Assembly (NCBI GenBank): GCA_002364735.1
Contig: DEZB01000056.1
Location: forward strand, 1-64,000
Source: Bacteroidales bacterium UBA3143
Lineage (GTDB): Bacteria > Bacteroidota > Bacteroidia > Bacteroidales > Dysgonomonadaceae
Reading direction: 5' to 3'
Length of the DNA: 64,000 bases
Part shown: in pieces, positions 9,445 to 18,130 of the stretch
Layout of the letters: the number at the start of each line of letters is the position of its first letter
Position numbering within the stretch: position 1 is the first letter of the stretch
The notes under the pieces: generated by a model
What the model saw: the letters and a program-made list of their open reading frames with translations, nothing else
The model's database searches: none
What the model was told of the DNA's origin: nothing
Position numbers and translations under genes: made by a program

Positions 9445-11204
9445 ATTATAATCTGAATATACCAGAGAAAAAAATAAAAGGAAGACGTCGGGTGATAGCT
9501 TCGCTCCGTAAACTAATTGATATTATTGGCACGGAGCAACGCAAACTAACAATTGCTTTTGTGGCGATTCTGCTAAATGCAGGTTTAAGTCTGTTGGGCC
9601 CTTACTTGTTAGGTTATACCATTGACACACATGTTCAAACAAAGAATTATCAAGGTGTGTTAACTTTTGCAGGCATTCTTTTAGCAATTTATCTTGTGGC
9701 ATATATCCTCAACTACATACAGATTCGTATGATGGGTGGCATCGGACAACGTTTGTTATACCGTCTACGTAACTCAGTTTTTGAGAAATTGCAAGAGCTA
9801 CCGCTCGATTTTTTCAATCAAAACAAAGCAGGCGATCTTATTTCGCGTATCAATAACGACACGGACAAGTTAAATCAGTTTTTCTCACAATCACTCACTC
9901 AGTTCATTAGTAGTTTGATAATGATGGTTGGTGCAGGTATCTTTCTATTGTCAATAAATCTGCCGCTGGGATTGGCTACACTGTCACCCACCCTCCTATT
10001 ATTGATTATCACAACAAGTCTTTCTCCATGGATAAGACGTAAGAATGAGGCAACACTTAAAAGTTTGGGTCATCTGTCTGCTGAAATTCAAGAAGGTCTT
10101 GCCAATTTTAAAGTAATTGTAGCATTCAACAGACGCGACTATTTCCGTAAACGTCTTGGCAAAGTAAACACAGAAAATTATAAAATATCTATTCGTGCCG
10201 GCATAGCCAACAGCATGCTCAGCCCCATCTATACGTTTGCTGCAAACATTGGACAACTTATAGTTCTCTCGTTGGGTATCTGGCTCATTGTGCAAGGTCG
10301 TTTCACGGTGGGTTTGTTAATTAGTTTCATTGCCTATGTTTCAAATTTCTACAATCCATTGAGGCAAATGGCCAGTTTGTGGGCCAATTTCCAACTGACA
10401 CTTGCTGCTTGGGATAGAATTTCTCATTTACTTTCTCTTAAAAGTAACCTGCCCATTGTTGAAAGTATTGAAAGTATTACCAGTTCATCGTTCATACATT
10501 TCGACAATGTTTCATTTACCTATCCAAGTGATAAAGAAGTACTGAAGAATGTAAGTTTTGATTTGCAAAAGGGCAAAACATATGCTTTTGTAGGTCCAAC
10601 TGGAGGAGGCAAGACAACAACTGCATCGTTGATAAGTCGCTTGTATGATGCAACAAAAGGCACGATTTCTCTTGAGGGCAAAGACATAAGATCATATACT
10701 CCCTGCGAAAGGGCTTCAAAAATTGGATTTATTCTTCAAGACCCAATCCTTTTCACAGGAACAGTGCGCGAAAACATACTCTATGGCAACATTGATTGTG
10801 GTGCGCTCACAAACAAACAGCTTGAAAGAGAACTTGCTGATGCACAGATCTTAGATTTATTAAAGGGCTTCGATAACGGACTTGACACAAACGTTGAAAT
10901 GTCAGGAGACAGTTTGAGTTTAGGACAGAAACAAATTATTGCATTTATGCGATCGATATTGCGCAAACCAGAGTTGTTGATTTTGGATGAGGCTACTGCA
11001 AATATTGACACTGTAACTGAAAAACAACTGGAGATAATTCTCAATAACCTACCTAAATCAACTACAAAAGTGATCATTGCACATCGTCTTAATACAATTG
11101 AAAATGCTGATGAAATATTCTTTGTCAATTCTCGAAAAGTGATTGCTGCAGGATCATTTGATGAAGCATTGAGCATGTTGATGGAAGAAAAAGGAGAAAG
11201 TTGA
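9441..11204 (+). CDS. Heterodimeric ABC exporter subunit with catalytic ATP site (TM288/LmrD-like)
   Basis: The 587-residue partner has six membrane helices (about 35-320) and a nucleotide-binding domain. Walker A is GPTGGGKT (385-392), Walker B is LLILDE with catalytic Glu517, and the switch His548 sits in IIAHRLNTI. Its own signature is altered to LSLGQ (492-496), the complement of the upstream subunit's pattern. One consensus and one degenerate ATP site are therefore expected in the dimer. The 4-base overlap supports balanced, coupled translation. No terminator follows directly; a repeat array begins about 60 bases downstream. Confidence 0.93.
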   Translation: MNYNLNIPEKKIKGRRRVIASLRKLIDIIGTEQRKLTIAFVAILLNAGLSLLGPYLLGYTIDTHVQTKNYQGVLTFAGILLAIYLVAYILNYIQIRMMGGIGQRLLYRLRNSVFEKLQELPLDFFNQNKAGDLISRINNDTDKLNQFFSQSLTQFISSLIMMVGAGIFLLSINLPLGLATLSPTLLLLIITTSLSPWIRRKNEATLKSLGHLSAEIQEGLANFKVIVAFNRRDYFRKRLGKVNTENYKISIRAGIANSMLSPIYTFAANIGQLIVLSLGIWLIVQGRFTVGLLISFIAYVSNFYNPLRQMASLWANFQLTLAAWDRISHLLSLKSNLPIVESIESITSSSFIHFDNVSFTYPSDKEVLKNVSFDLQKGKTYAFVGPTGGGKTTTASLISRLYDATKGTISLEGKDIRSYTPCERASKIGFILQDPILFTGTVRENILYGNIDCGALTNKQLERELADAQILDLLKGFDNGLDTNVEMSGDSLSLGQKQIIAFMRSILRKPELLILDEATANIDTVTEKQLEIILNNLPKSTTKVIIAHRLNTIENADEIFFVNSRKVIAAGSFDEALSMLMEEKGES

Positions 11205-11259
11205 TAAACTGACTAATTGAGGTTTCCCACATATTATTTCTAATATCTTTCATTTGCTT

Positions 11260-11620
11260 TAACGGTGCAATATTTTTGTTCGCAGTTGGTGAAAGCATCA
11301 GAAAGTACTAATATTTTTTATTTGCGTCATCCAACTGATCAGAAAGTTATAAAATATTTATATTGCACTTTCTGACGATCAATAAGTCTCAATATTTTTA
11401 TTTCATACTTGCTGACGATCAATAAGTCTCTATATTTTTATTTTATACTTTCTGACGATCAATAAGTCGTAATATTTTTATTTCATACTTGCTGACGGTC
11501 GTAAAGTTAAAAAATATTTTATTTGTACTTTCTGTCCGTCGAAAAGTCTCAGTATTTTTAATTTGAACTTTCTGTTCGTCAGAAAGCGCTAATTTTTTTT
11601 ATTTTAACTTTCTGACGAAT
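11260..11620. repeat. Array of about nine 40-bp imperfect dyad units
   Basis: A unit with consensus ACTTTCTGACGATCAATAAG followed by an AT spacer (TCTCAATATTTTTATTTCAT) recurs. The reference tetramer (GATC and its variants) ends at 11340, 11380, 11420, 11460, 11500, 11540, 11580 and 11620, so the period is exactly 40 bp over eight units, with one or two decayed units upstream. The dyad is clearest in the unit at 11568-11586, where CTTTCTG pairs with CAGAAAG; other units keep ACTT...AAGT ends. It directly follows the ABC exporter genes. The function is unknown. Confidence 0.9.
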
Positions 11621-11671
11621 TTGCAATTTGAACGAAGAAGAAATTTAAAATAAATGAGAATGAATACAGGA

Positions 11672-11699
11672 GTAGAGATAATTCAATAATTATCTCTAC
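11672..11699. repeat. GTAGAGA-type perfect inverted repeat
   Basis: GTAGAGATAATT (11672-11683) and its exact reverse complement (11688-11699) flank a CAAT loop. A related GTAGAGA/TCTCTAC-ended palindrome, seen in decayed form near 57843-57868, suggests a dispersed family. Confidence 0.7.
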
Positions 11700-11821
11700 A
11701 AACTATGACTACACACTGTGAAATTTTTTCGTGGAGTGATTTTTCTACACTTAGGGTTCCACCTTAATACACAAATAGCTAAATTAATATTTGAGTTTGC
11801 ATGACTGAAAGTTTAGTGCAT

Positions 11822-11867
11822 AAAAAAAGAGACAGTCAACAGTTGTTTTGTTGCAGCCTCTTTTTTT
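11822..11867. terminator. Bidirectional terminator between the exporter region and the zinc-ribbon gene
   Basis: A run of seven A then GAG (11822-11831) and CTC then seven T (11858-11867) bound an imperfect stem whose inner part is CAACA/TGTTG. It works as a U-tailed hairpin in either direction and ends the minus-strand gene at 11907. Confidence 0.75.
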
Positions 11868-11906
11868 CTAAATCTAATTATTTGTTTCTATCGAAATGAG
11901 AAAACC

Positions 11907-12674
11907 TTACTCCTTAATGCCAGCAAATTCAGGATCAATCATAATTCTACCACAATATTCACAAACGATAATCTTCTTACCTAATTTGATATCCATTTGT
12001 CTTTGAGGTGGAATCTTGTTGAAACACCCACCACAAGCACCTCGTTGTATTGGAACAATGCCCAAGCCATTTCGCGCATTTTTGCGAATGCGTCTGAATG
12101 CAGTTACCAAGCGTGGCTCAATTGAAGCTTCTACTTTTTTCGCCTTTTCTCTTATTTTCTCTTCATTGGCCTTAGTTTCTGACACAATATCTTCAAGTTC
12201 CTTTTGCTTATGTTCTAAGTCTATTTTTTTTTCATTTAGGAGCGTTTTGGCTTCTTCGATCTTAAGTGAAATATCTTTTTGTAGTTGACTAAATTCGCGA
12301 GTGCGTTTTTCGGCCAATTCAATCTCTAAAGTTTCGTATTCAACTTCTTTGGTTAAATGATCAAACTCTTTGTTATTACGCACATTTTCCAACTGCGTAT
12401 TGTATTTTTCGATTTTAGCATTGCTGGTTTCGATCTTCAGTTTTTGTTGAAGAGAGTTTGATTCAATTTCTTTCAAATCTAATTCAAACTTGTTGATACG
12501 TGTGCCCAATCCAGCAATCTCGTCATCAAGGTCAGCGACTTCTAAAGGCAACTCGCCTCGAAGTGTCTTAATTGAATCGATTTCAGAAAGATACATTTGC
12601 AGCTTGTACAGCGTGCGTAGTCTATCTTCAACTGATACTTCTTTCTCTTTTTTTGTACGTTTTTTTGTAGCCAT
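11907..12674 (-). CDS. Coiled-coil zinc-ribbon protein, CdsZ/DUF164 family
   Basis: The 255-residue protein has a long charged coiled coil (about residues 20-190) followed by a C4 zinc ribbon with CGGC (C214, C217) and CEYC (C238, C241). This is the architecture of the CdsZ family (zf-RING_7 ribbon), proposed to bind nucleic acids or act in regulation. Between the two parts is a basic patch, RRIRKNARNG. It lies 126 bases downstream of the Nif3 gene in the same direction, a pairing that recurs widely in bacteria, and is probably co-transcribed with it. The start ATG is followed by a Lys-rich leader. Exact role unknown. Confidence 0.85.
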   Translation of the reverse strand: MATKKRTKKEKEVSVEDRLRTLYKLQMYLSEIDSIKTLRGELPLEVADLDDEIAGLGTRINKFELDLKEIESNSLQQKLKIETSNAKIEKYNTQLENVRNNKEFDHLTKEVEYETLEIELAEKRTREFSQLQKDISLKIEEAKTLLNEKKIDLEHKQKELEDIVSETKANEEKIREKAKKVEASIEPRLVTAFRRIRKNARNGLGIVPIQRGACGGCFNKIPPQRQMDIKLGKKIIVCEYCGRIMIDPEFAGIKE

Positions 12675-12800
12675 AATATGTGTATGTTTTAAGTTTTAAG
12701 ACAAAAAAATGCAGTAATCAATAAGATGTGAGCTTTACTCGTATATCTATTGCTTACTACATCATTTGCAAGAAGCGGGATTTATGTCAACCGCCTATGT

Positions 12801-13895
12801 TTACAAATAATTTACCGGATTTGAATCGAATGCCGATAAATGCATTACAAAGTTAGGATATTTTTTTGATATCACATCATAAAAAAGCTCCTTTGTGCAT
12901 ATTTCGGATTCGTAATGTCCTATGGTTGCAAGCAATAACTTATCTTCCACATCATAAAAGTCGTTGTATTTTGCTTCGCCGGTCACCAAAACATCGGCTC
13001 CATAATTAATGGCATCGCCAATAAGAAAAGCGCCACTGCCTCCACAAATGGCTACTTCACGAATGTCTTTGCCACGGAGACGTGAATAGTTGACATGGTG
13101 CAATTTGAAAATATCTTTGAGCAGATAGAGAAACTCTTGCTCAGGAATGGGTTCTGGTAAAACTCCCGTTATGCCACTTCCCGCCTGCCCCCATTCATTG
13201 GCTATAGGGTATAGGTCGAAAACAGGCTCTTCGTATGGGTGAACAGCAATGAGTGCACGAATTACTTCATCTTTCTTAATGAGAGGAACAACCGTCTCTA
13301 TACGCACCTCGGGTTCGAAATGCAACTCTCCTATCTCACCTACATGTGGATCAGCTCCTTCTGTGGCTTTAAAGGTTCCCTCGCCGTTTAAGTTGTAACT
13401 ACAACTGTCGTAATTGCCAATATGTCCTGCACCAGCATTAAAAATGGCATTACGAACATTGGCTGCATGATCATGTGGAACTGTTGTAATAAATTTTAAA
13501 AGTGCATTCTTCTTGGGTGTCAATATCTTCACATTGTCTAACCTCAACATTTGGGCAAGTTTAAAGTTAACTCCACCCGAAGCATTGTCTAAATTGGTGT
13601 GAGCAGCGTAGAGCGTGATGTCATTTTTAATGGCTTTAATCATGCATCGCTCTACATAATTCCGTCCTGTTAAGGATTTAAATGATTTAAAAGCTATGGG
13701 ATGATGAGCAATGATTAAATTGCATTTCAACGAAATAGCTTCATCTATAACATCTTCAGTAACATCTATGCAAAAAAGAGCACCAGTTGCTTCTCTATTT
13801 TGATCGCCTACCTGTATTCCACTGTTGTCATACTTCTCCTGAAGTGCCAATGGTGCTAACGTTTCCATGATTTGAAGTATATCTTTTATCCTCAT
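12801..13895 (-). CDS. Nif3-like dinuclear metal centre protein
   Basis: The 364-residue protein belongs to the Nif3/YbgI (DUF34) family of hexameric toroidal metal proteins. The metal-binding motifs are present: IIAHHPIAF near residue 62, AAHTNLD near 98, and the C-terminal GHYESE. The middle (about 125-235) is the PII-like insert found in the longer family members. The biochemical role is unsettled; hydrolase activity on nucleotides has been suggested, and the name GTP cyclohydrolase type 2 is often attached without firm support. It is transcribed divergently from PNGase F and probably shares an operon with the zinc-ribbon gene. Confidence 0.93.
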   Translation of the reverse strand: MRIKDILQIMETLAPLALQEKYDNSGIQVGDQNREATGALFCIDVTEDVIDEAISLKCNLIIAHHPIAFKSFKSLTGRNYVERCMIKAIKNDITLYAAHTNLDNASGGVNFKLAQMLRLDNVKILTPKKNALLKFITTVPHDHAANVRNAIFNAGAGHIGNYDSCSYNLNGEGTFKATEGADPHVGEIGELHFEPEVRIETVVPLIKKDEVIRALIAVHPYEEPVFDLYPIANEWGQAGSGITGVLPEPIPEQEFLYLLKDIFKLHHVNYSRLRGKDIREVAICGGSGAFLIGDAINYGADVLVTGEAKYNDFYDVEDKLLLATIGHYESEICTKELFYDVISKKYPNFVMHLSAFDSNPVNYL

Positions 13896-13921
13896 AATTT
13901 AAATTATATTAGTTTGTTCTA

Positions 13922-13929
13922 CAAATATA
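13922..13929 (-). promoter_or_regulatory. Bacteroidota -7 box for the nif3 gene
   Basis: On the minus strand this reads TATATTTG, a full TAnnTTTG match, 26 bases before the start codon. No clear -33 TTG was found. Confidence 0.45.
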
Positions 13930-13940
13930 AACTTTTTCTT

Positions 13941-13948
13941 TATTTTTG
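13941..13948 (+). promoter_or_regulatory. Candidate -7 box for the PNGase F gene
   Basis: TATTTTTG matches TAnnTTTG, with a TTTG 24 bases upstream (13913-13916), giving a leader of about 80 nt. TACCTTTC at 13994-14001 is an alternative nearer the gene. Confidence 0.4.
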
Positions 13949-14034
13949 CGTGAGTAATTATTTAGTCTGAAACATAAATAAATGTCTGTGTAGTACCTTT
14001 CTATTTGTAACAAATAAAGATAATCAAAACAATT

Positions 14035-15258
14035 ATGAATAAAAAAAATGGTCTCATATTTCTGCTCCTTTGCGTTACCTTTATTTTAAATGCGCAGGCA
14101 GTGCATCAAGATACAGAAAGCGTTTTCTCTAAAACCTTAATCAATTTTGATCCTTCGACACACCCAGATGCGTTACATCAAATAGACAGCACTGTTTATA
14201 TTGGCAATGGGCGTATTGTTCTGAAAAAAGTGCGCCTGCCTAAATTTACACATAGCACAAAGTTGTCAGCAAAAATCACGCTTGTTTCCAACGGTGACCG
14301 CTGGGACAAATCTGGTTCTTGCTTCATAATCCCTAATGAGTCGGGAATAAACATGATGAATGTTGCTCAAAACAAGGCAAAATATCCAAAACAGGATACA
14401 GCACGATATGAAAATTTGACAGGAATAGTTCAAGGGGAGAATTATAAACCTACTGTAGAAATTATCCGATTTATGACCCCTTTTGGTGTTGGTCATTATA
14501 GTGCTATTGACAATGAACTGTCTGCAAAGCGTAAACCTGTTTACATAGACGGTTGGGCCGAAAATGTGATTTGGGAGGAAGATATAACAGACCTGTTACC
14601 TCTTTTTGAAGATGAAGTGTATGTTGGTGTTTTTATTGATACTTGGACAAAAGAGGGATATGTGATTGATTTGGAATTGATCTACTACGAGAGTCAGTTA
14701 ACGTGCAATATTATGCCAGACTCGCATGTTGAACCACTTATCAATACAGTTTATTATATTGGGCAAAAGCATCCCGATATTTTTGCGCGTCGTGACGTAG
14801 AAATACCATTCACCATACCAGCTAATGCTAAAAATGTGCGTTTGAAATATTTAACCACTGGACATGGAGGACATTCAGGAGGTGACGAGTTTCGTCCTCA
14901 GGAAAACATATTGAGCATTGACAATAAAAAAGTATTTAGCTTTACGCCTTGGCGAACTGATTGTGCTTCTTTCAGAAGATTTAATCCATCAACTGGTGTG
15001 TGGCTTAGAAAAAGAACGGTAGCATATATTGCAAAAGATGGTCGTGCAGAAAAAGAAATTGAAGAACCATTGGCTTCTTCCGATCTATCTCGCTCTAATT
15101 GGTGTCCAGGCAGTAATATTCCTCCAGAAAACATTTCACTAAATGACATAGCGCCAGGAAATCATACGCTTACTATAAGTATTCCCGACTCTAAAGAGAT
15201 TGAAGGAGATAAGTTAAACCATTGGCTTGTTTCTGCTTACTTGGTTTGGGAGGAATAG
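14035..15258 (+). CDS. Secreted peptide-N-glycosidase F (PNGase F)
   Basis: The 407-residue protein has a signal peptide (cleavage near residue 20-22) and the two jelly-roll domains of PNGase F, which removes N-linked glycans from glycoproteins by cleaving the Asn-GlcNAc amide. Family landmarks are SNGDRWD (85-91, the likely region of the catalytic Asp), WEEDITDL (180-187), GHGGHSGGDEF (276-286, the likely catalytic Glu) and SSDLSRSNWCPG (348-359). Length fits a complete enzyme with an N-terminal extension before the core. It stands alone, divergent from nif3, next to another exported protein on the opposite strand. It would act in the periplasm or outside the cell on host or diet glycoproteins. 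Confidence 0.9.
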   Translation: MNKKNGLIFLLLCVTFILNAQAVHQDTESVFSKTLINFDPSTHPDALHQIDSTVYIGNGRIVLKKVRLPKFTHSTKLSAKITLVSNGDRWDKSGSCFIIPNESGINMMNVAQNKAKYPKQDTARYENLTGIVQGENYKPTVEIIRFMTPFGVGHYSAIDNELSAKRKPVYIDGWAENVIWEEDITDLLPLFEDEVYVGVFIDTWTKEGYVIDLELIYYESQLTCNIMPDSHVEPLINTVYYIGQKHPDIFARRDVEIPFTIPANAKNVRLKYLTTGHGGHSGGDEFRPQENILSIDNKKVFSFTPWRTDCASFRRFNPSTGVWLRKRTVAYIAKDGRAEKEIEEPLASSDLSRSNWCPGSNIPPENISLNDIAPGNHTLTISIPDSKEIEGDKLNHWLVSAYLVWEE

Positions 15259-15314
15259 ACTTTAAAGATTTAGAAAGCCTGATTTAGATCATAATTAGCA
15301 CAGATTAATACTGC

Positions 15315-16085
15315 CTATTTGAAAGGAAATATCTTTCTCATTGTGTCTGCAAATATTGCAGCCATGCGCTGTTGTATGTATTTGTCTTTGCCGTTTTCTG
15401 GATGCCAGCCATAAGTGATGCCATCAACTTCCTGACGATCTACTGCAAATATTCTACTATACTGTTCTCCCGTAACTGGATGTAGTGAGGTTTTAGAAAA
15501 TCCAATATACTTGTCGAACTCAACTACTGGAAGGCCCCATTTTTGAGCTAATTTCCGAACAGATGTATTGTAAACTACGCGCGCATCGTGCCAATGGGTA
15601 CATAGCACTACAACTGCTGGCTTGCCATGACGTGTGTTATAGTATTGGGAGCTCTCATCAAATTTGAGGTTGTAACATTCAGCAATGTATCTTTTTATAA
15701 CATAGTCGAAAGCAGCAGCATAGTTATCTCTATTGAAAGGTGTTTTATAATCGTTATAATCTACCATTAATTGCGATTCATCAAAAACGTCTTTTTCATG
15801 TACTTGCATCAATACAAGTGCATCAATATTTTCAAACTCCTCTTTGCTATACAATGAGCCTTGACTCATGCGATTGGCTGCATCGGCAACAGCTTCTCCG
15901 CCTATAGCTCTATTGATAGGTGTAGCACCCAGTGTTTCGCAGCCTAACTCAAACCACCCATTGTTGGGGGATGCAAAAGATGCGCCCGTTAAAAGAAATG
16001 TAGGACTATGCTGCGGTTTATAGAGTTGAGCAAAGGATACAGAAATCATCAATGTGAAAAGTAGAAAAAATTGAATGCGTTTCAT
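15315..16085 (-). CDS. Exported SGNH-hydrolase-like protein (DUF5040 type)
   Basis: The 256-residue protein has a signal peptide ending near VSFAQ (residue 20). The mature start has the block LLTGASFASPNNGWFE and then RAIGGEAVADAANR, which resemble blocks I and II of SGNH esterases, with Ser in GASF. A C-terminal WHPENGKDKY could supply the Asp/His pair. It looks like the Bacteroidales DUF5040 group, a recollection not checked here. Activity is unproven; a carbohydrate esterase is plausible given the PNGase F gene 57 bases away, which is convergent with it. Confidence 0.65.
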   Translation of the reverse strand: MKRIQFFLLFTLMISVSFAQLYKPQHSPTFLLTGASFASPNNGWFELGCETLGATPINRAIGGEAVADAANRMSQGSLYSKEEFENIDALVLMQVHEKDVFDESQLMVDYNDYKTPFNRDNYAAAFDYVIKRYIAECYNLKFDESSQYYNTRHGKPAVVVLCTHWHDARVVYNTSVRKLAQKWGLPVVEFDKYIGFSKTSLHPVTGEQYSRIFAVDRQEVDGITYGWHPENGKDKYIQQRMAAIFADTMRKIFPFK

Positions 16086-16115
16086 GATGCAACTTTCTTT
16101 GTAAATGAATTAAAA

Positions 16116-16123
16116 CAAAAATA
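16116..16123 (-). promoter_or_regulatory. -7 box for the SGNH-like gene
   Basis: The minus strand reads TATTTTTG, a TAnnTTTG match, about 30 bases before the start codon. No -33 element was identified. Confidence 0.4.
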
Positions 16124-16130
16124 CGAAATT

Positions 16131-17396
16131 CTAATTAATTTCGGTGCTTTCTTTATCGTCAGTTAGTATTAAACGCAATGAGCTGTTTTTAGTAATATAA
16201 TTCCAAGCCCAGTTAATGAAGATAACCAACTTATTTCTAACACTCAAGATTAACATCAAGTGAAGAAACATCCAAACAAACCATGCAAATCGGCCTTTAA
16301 ATTTAGCAAAAGGAAGATCAACGACTGCTTTGTTACGCCCCACGGTTGCCATTGTTCCTAAATTACGATATTCGTAAGGTTTTAGATTGTCATGTTTTCT
16401 ATTAACAATCAAATTTAGGTTTTTAGCCAAATTCTTTGCTTGACCAATAGCAACATTGGCTAACTGTGGATGTCCTTTTGGATATTTTTCAGTTTCCATA
16501 TACGCTACATCACCTATTGCAAATACTCCATCCAATGTTGTTATTTTATTCGTTCTATCTACTTTTATTCTCATAGATGGAAGTAACAATTCACTTGGAA
16601 TTCCTTTAATTGAATTCCCTTTAACGCCCGCTGACCATATAACATTTTTAGAAAATATAGTTTCGCCATTGTTCAAAGTTACTTTTTCTCCATCATAATC
16701 TTTAACAAACACACCAGTCTTTACTATAACGCCCATCTTTCTGAGATACTTTTCCGAATGTTTTTGAGCGAATGGACTCATGGCAGATAATGTATGACCA
16801 CTTCCTTCTAAGAGGTAAACATTTACTTTGTGAGCTAAAATATTGGGATAGTCTTTAGGTAGAACTTCTTTTTTCATCTCTGCAAAAGCACCCGCTAACT
16901 CAACACCCGTTGCACCTCCACCCACAATGACAATGTTATACAAGCCAATATTATCTTTGTTGTGTAAAATCTCCTCAAAATTTAAGAGTGTTTTATTACG
17001 AATAGTCATGGCTTTATAGGTTGACTTTAAACTTAAAGAATGCTCTTCAATTTCAATATTATTAAAATAGTTTGTTTTAGCGCCTGTAGCAATAACTAAA
17101 TAATCGTAGGTGAAATCACCAATTGAAGTTTCAACTATTTTCTCGTTATCCTTGATGCCTTCTACATTGGCTAATCGAATGCGAACATCTTTTCTGTTTT
17201 GAAATATCTTGCGGATAGGAAATGAAATTGTTGCCGGTTCAATTTGTGATGCAGCAACCTGATAAAATAAAGGTTGGAATTGATGGTGGTTCACTTTATC
17301 GATAAGCAATATATCAAACGCATTCTTCTTAAGGTTTTTAATAAACTGAAGACCTCCAAATCCGCAACCGATAACAATAACTTTTCTCTTTGACAT
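16131..17396 (-). CDS. ndh: Type II NADH dehydrogenase (NDH-2)
   Basis: The 421-residue flavoprotein has the FAD fold at the N-terminus (GCGFGG, residues 9-14), the NAD(P)H-binding fold near residue 155 (VIVGGGATGVELAGA) and the FAD-clamping GVFAIGDVAYM near 290. The C-terminal region has the hydrophobic, amphipathic stretch (RFAWFVWMFLHLMLILSV) that anchors NDH-2 to the inner face of the membrane. It would oxidise NADH and reduce menaquinone without pumping ions. It lies just downstream of the ribosomal cluster on the same strand but is separated from it by a terminator. Confidence 0.9.
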   Translation of the reverse strand: MSKRKVIVIGCGFGGLQFIKNLKKNAFDILLIDKVNHHQFQPLFYQVAASQIEPATISFPIRKIFQNRKDVRIRLANVEGIKDNEKIVETSIGDFTYDYLVIATGAKTNYFNNIEIEEHSLSLKSTYKAMTIRNKTLLNFEEILHNKDNIGLYNIVIVGGGATGVELAGAFAEMKKEVLPKDYPNILAHKVNVYLLEGSGHTLSAMSPFAQKHSEKYLRKMGVIVKTGVFVKDYDGEKVTLNNGETIFSKNVIWSAGVKGNSIKGIPSELLLPSMRIKVDRTNKITTLDGVFAIGDVAYMETEKYPKGHPQLANVAIGQAKNLAKNLNLIVNRKHDNLKPYEYRNLGTMATVGRNKAVVDLPFAKFKGRFAWFVWMFLHLMLILSVRNKLVIFINWAWNYITKNSSLRLILTDDKESTEIN

Positions 17397-17463
17397 AACA
17401 ATCTAATATAACAAGTTGACTATCATAACATTTAATATCAACAGATTGTTTCAATTAGAAACA

Positions 17464-17498
17464 TAAAAAAACGCTACAAAATTAATTGCAACGTTTTT
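17464..17498 (-). terminator. Terminator of the ribosomal supercluster
   Basis: An A-run then CG and CG then a T-run (17472-17473 and 17492-17498) bound an imperfect stem (CGCTACAA with TTGCAACG). It lies about 30 bases after the rplQ stop codon and gives a U tail on the minus strand. Confidence 0.65.
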
Positions 17499-17526
17499 AA
17501 AATAATCATTTCAAAATGATTTACCT

Positions 17527-18123
17527 TTATTCCGTCTCGGTTTTAGGCTCATCTTTTACATCTTGATTTGTTGTTGGTTCAGTTTCATCAATAACTGTTG
17601 TTTCTGCTTTAGTTTCTTCAGGTTCAACATTTTCAACATCAGCCTTTTCCACCTCGCTTACATTTGCTTCGGTTGTTGTTTCCTCAACCTTTGCTGCAGA
17701 TGATCCGCGACGAGAGCGACGTGTTCTAGTTTTCTTAGCTGTTGAACTGTCCTTAAGCATGTGCTCATTGTAATCAACCAGCTCTATGAAACACATCGCT
17801 GCATTATCACCTAAACGATGACCTGTTTTAATGATGCGAGTATACCCACCTGGACGATCTGCAACTTTTTGAGAAACATTTTGGAATAGTTCGTTTATTG
17901 CCTCTTTATTTTGAAGTGTGCTAAAAACGACTCTTCTTGAATGAGTTGTATCTTCTTTAGACCTTGTAATAATAGGCTCGACAACTTTCCTCAATGCTTT
18001 AGCTTTAGCAACAGTAGTGAAAATACGTTTATGCATAATCAATGAAGCTGACATATTAGAAAGCATAGCACCACGATGAGATGATGTACGACCTAAGTGA
18101 TTAAATTTTTTATTATGTCTCAT
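17527..18123 (-). CDS. rplQ: Ribosomal protein L17 with long acidic tail
   Basis: Residues 1-121 are a complete L17 (MRHNKKFNHLGRTSSHRGAM start, GGYTRI and CFIELVDYN near the end), a large-subunit protein near the exit tunnel. After it come a basic patch (KKTRTRRSRRG, about 130-140) and about 55 residues rich in Glu, Thr and Val, which most bacterial L17 proteins lack. It is the last gene of the supercluster, 7 bases after rpoA. Tails of this kind occur in some Bacteroidota; their job is unknown. Confidence 0.97.
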   Translation of the reverse strand: MRHNKKFNHLGRTSSHRGAMLSNMSASLIMHKRIFTTVAKAKALRKVVEPIITRSKEDTTHSRRVVFSTLQNKEAINELFQNVSQKVADRPGGYTRIIKTGHRLGDNAAMCFIELVDYNEHMLKDSSTAKKTRTRRSRRGSSAAKVEETTTEANVSEVEKADVENVEPEETKAETTVIDETEPTTNQDVKDEPKTETE

Positions 18124-18130
18124 TTCTTAT

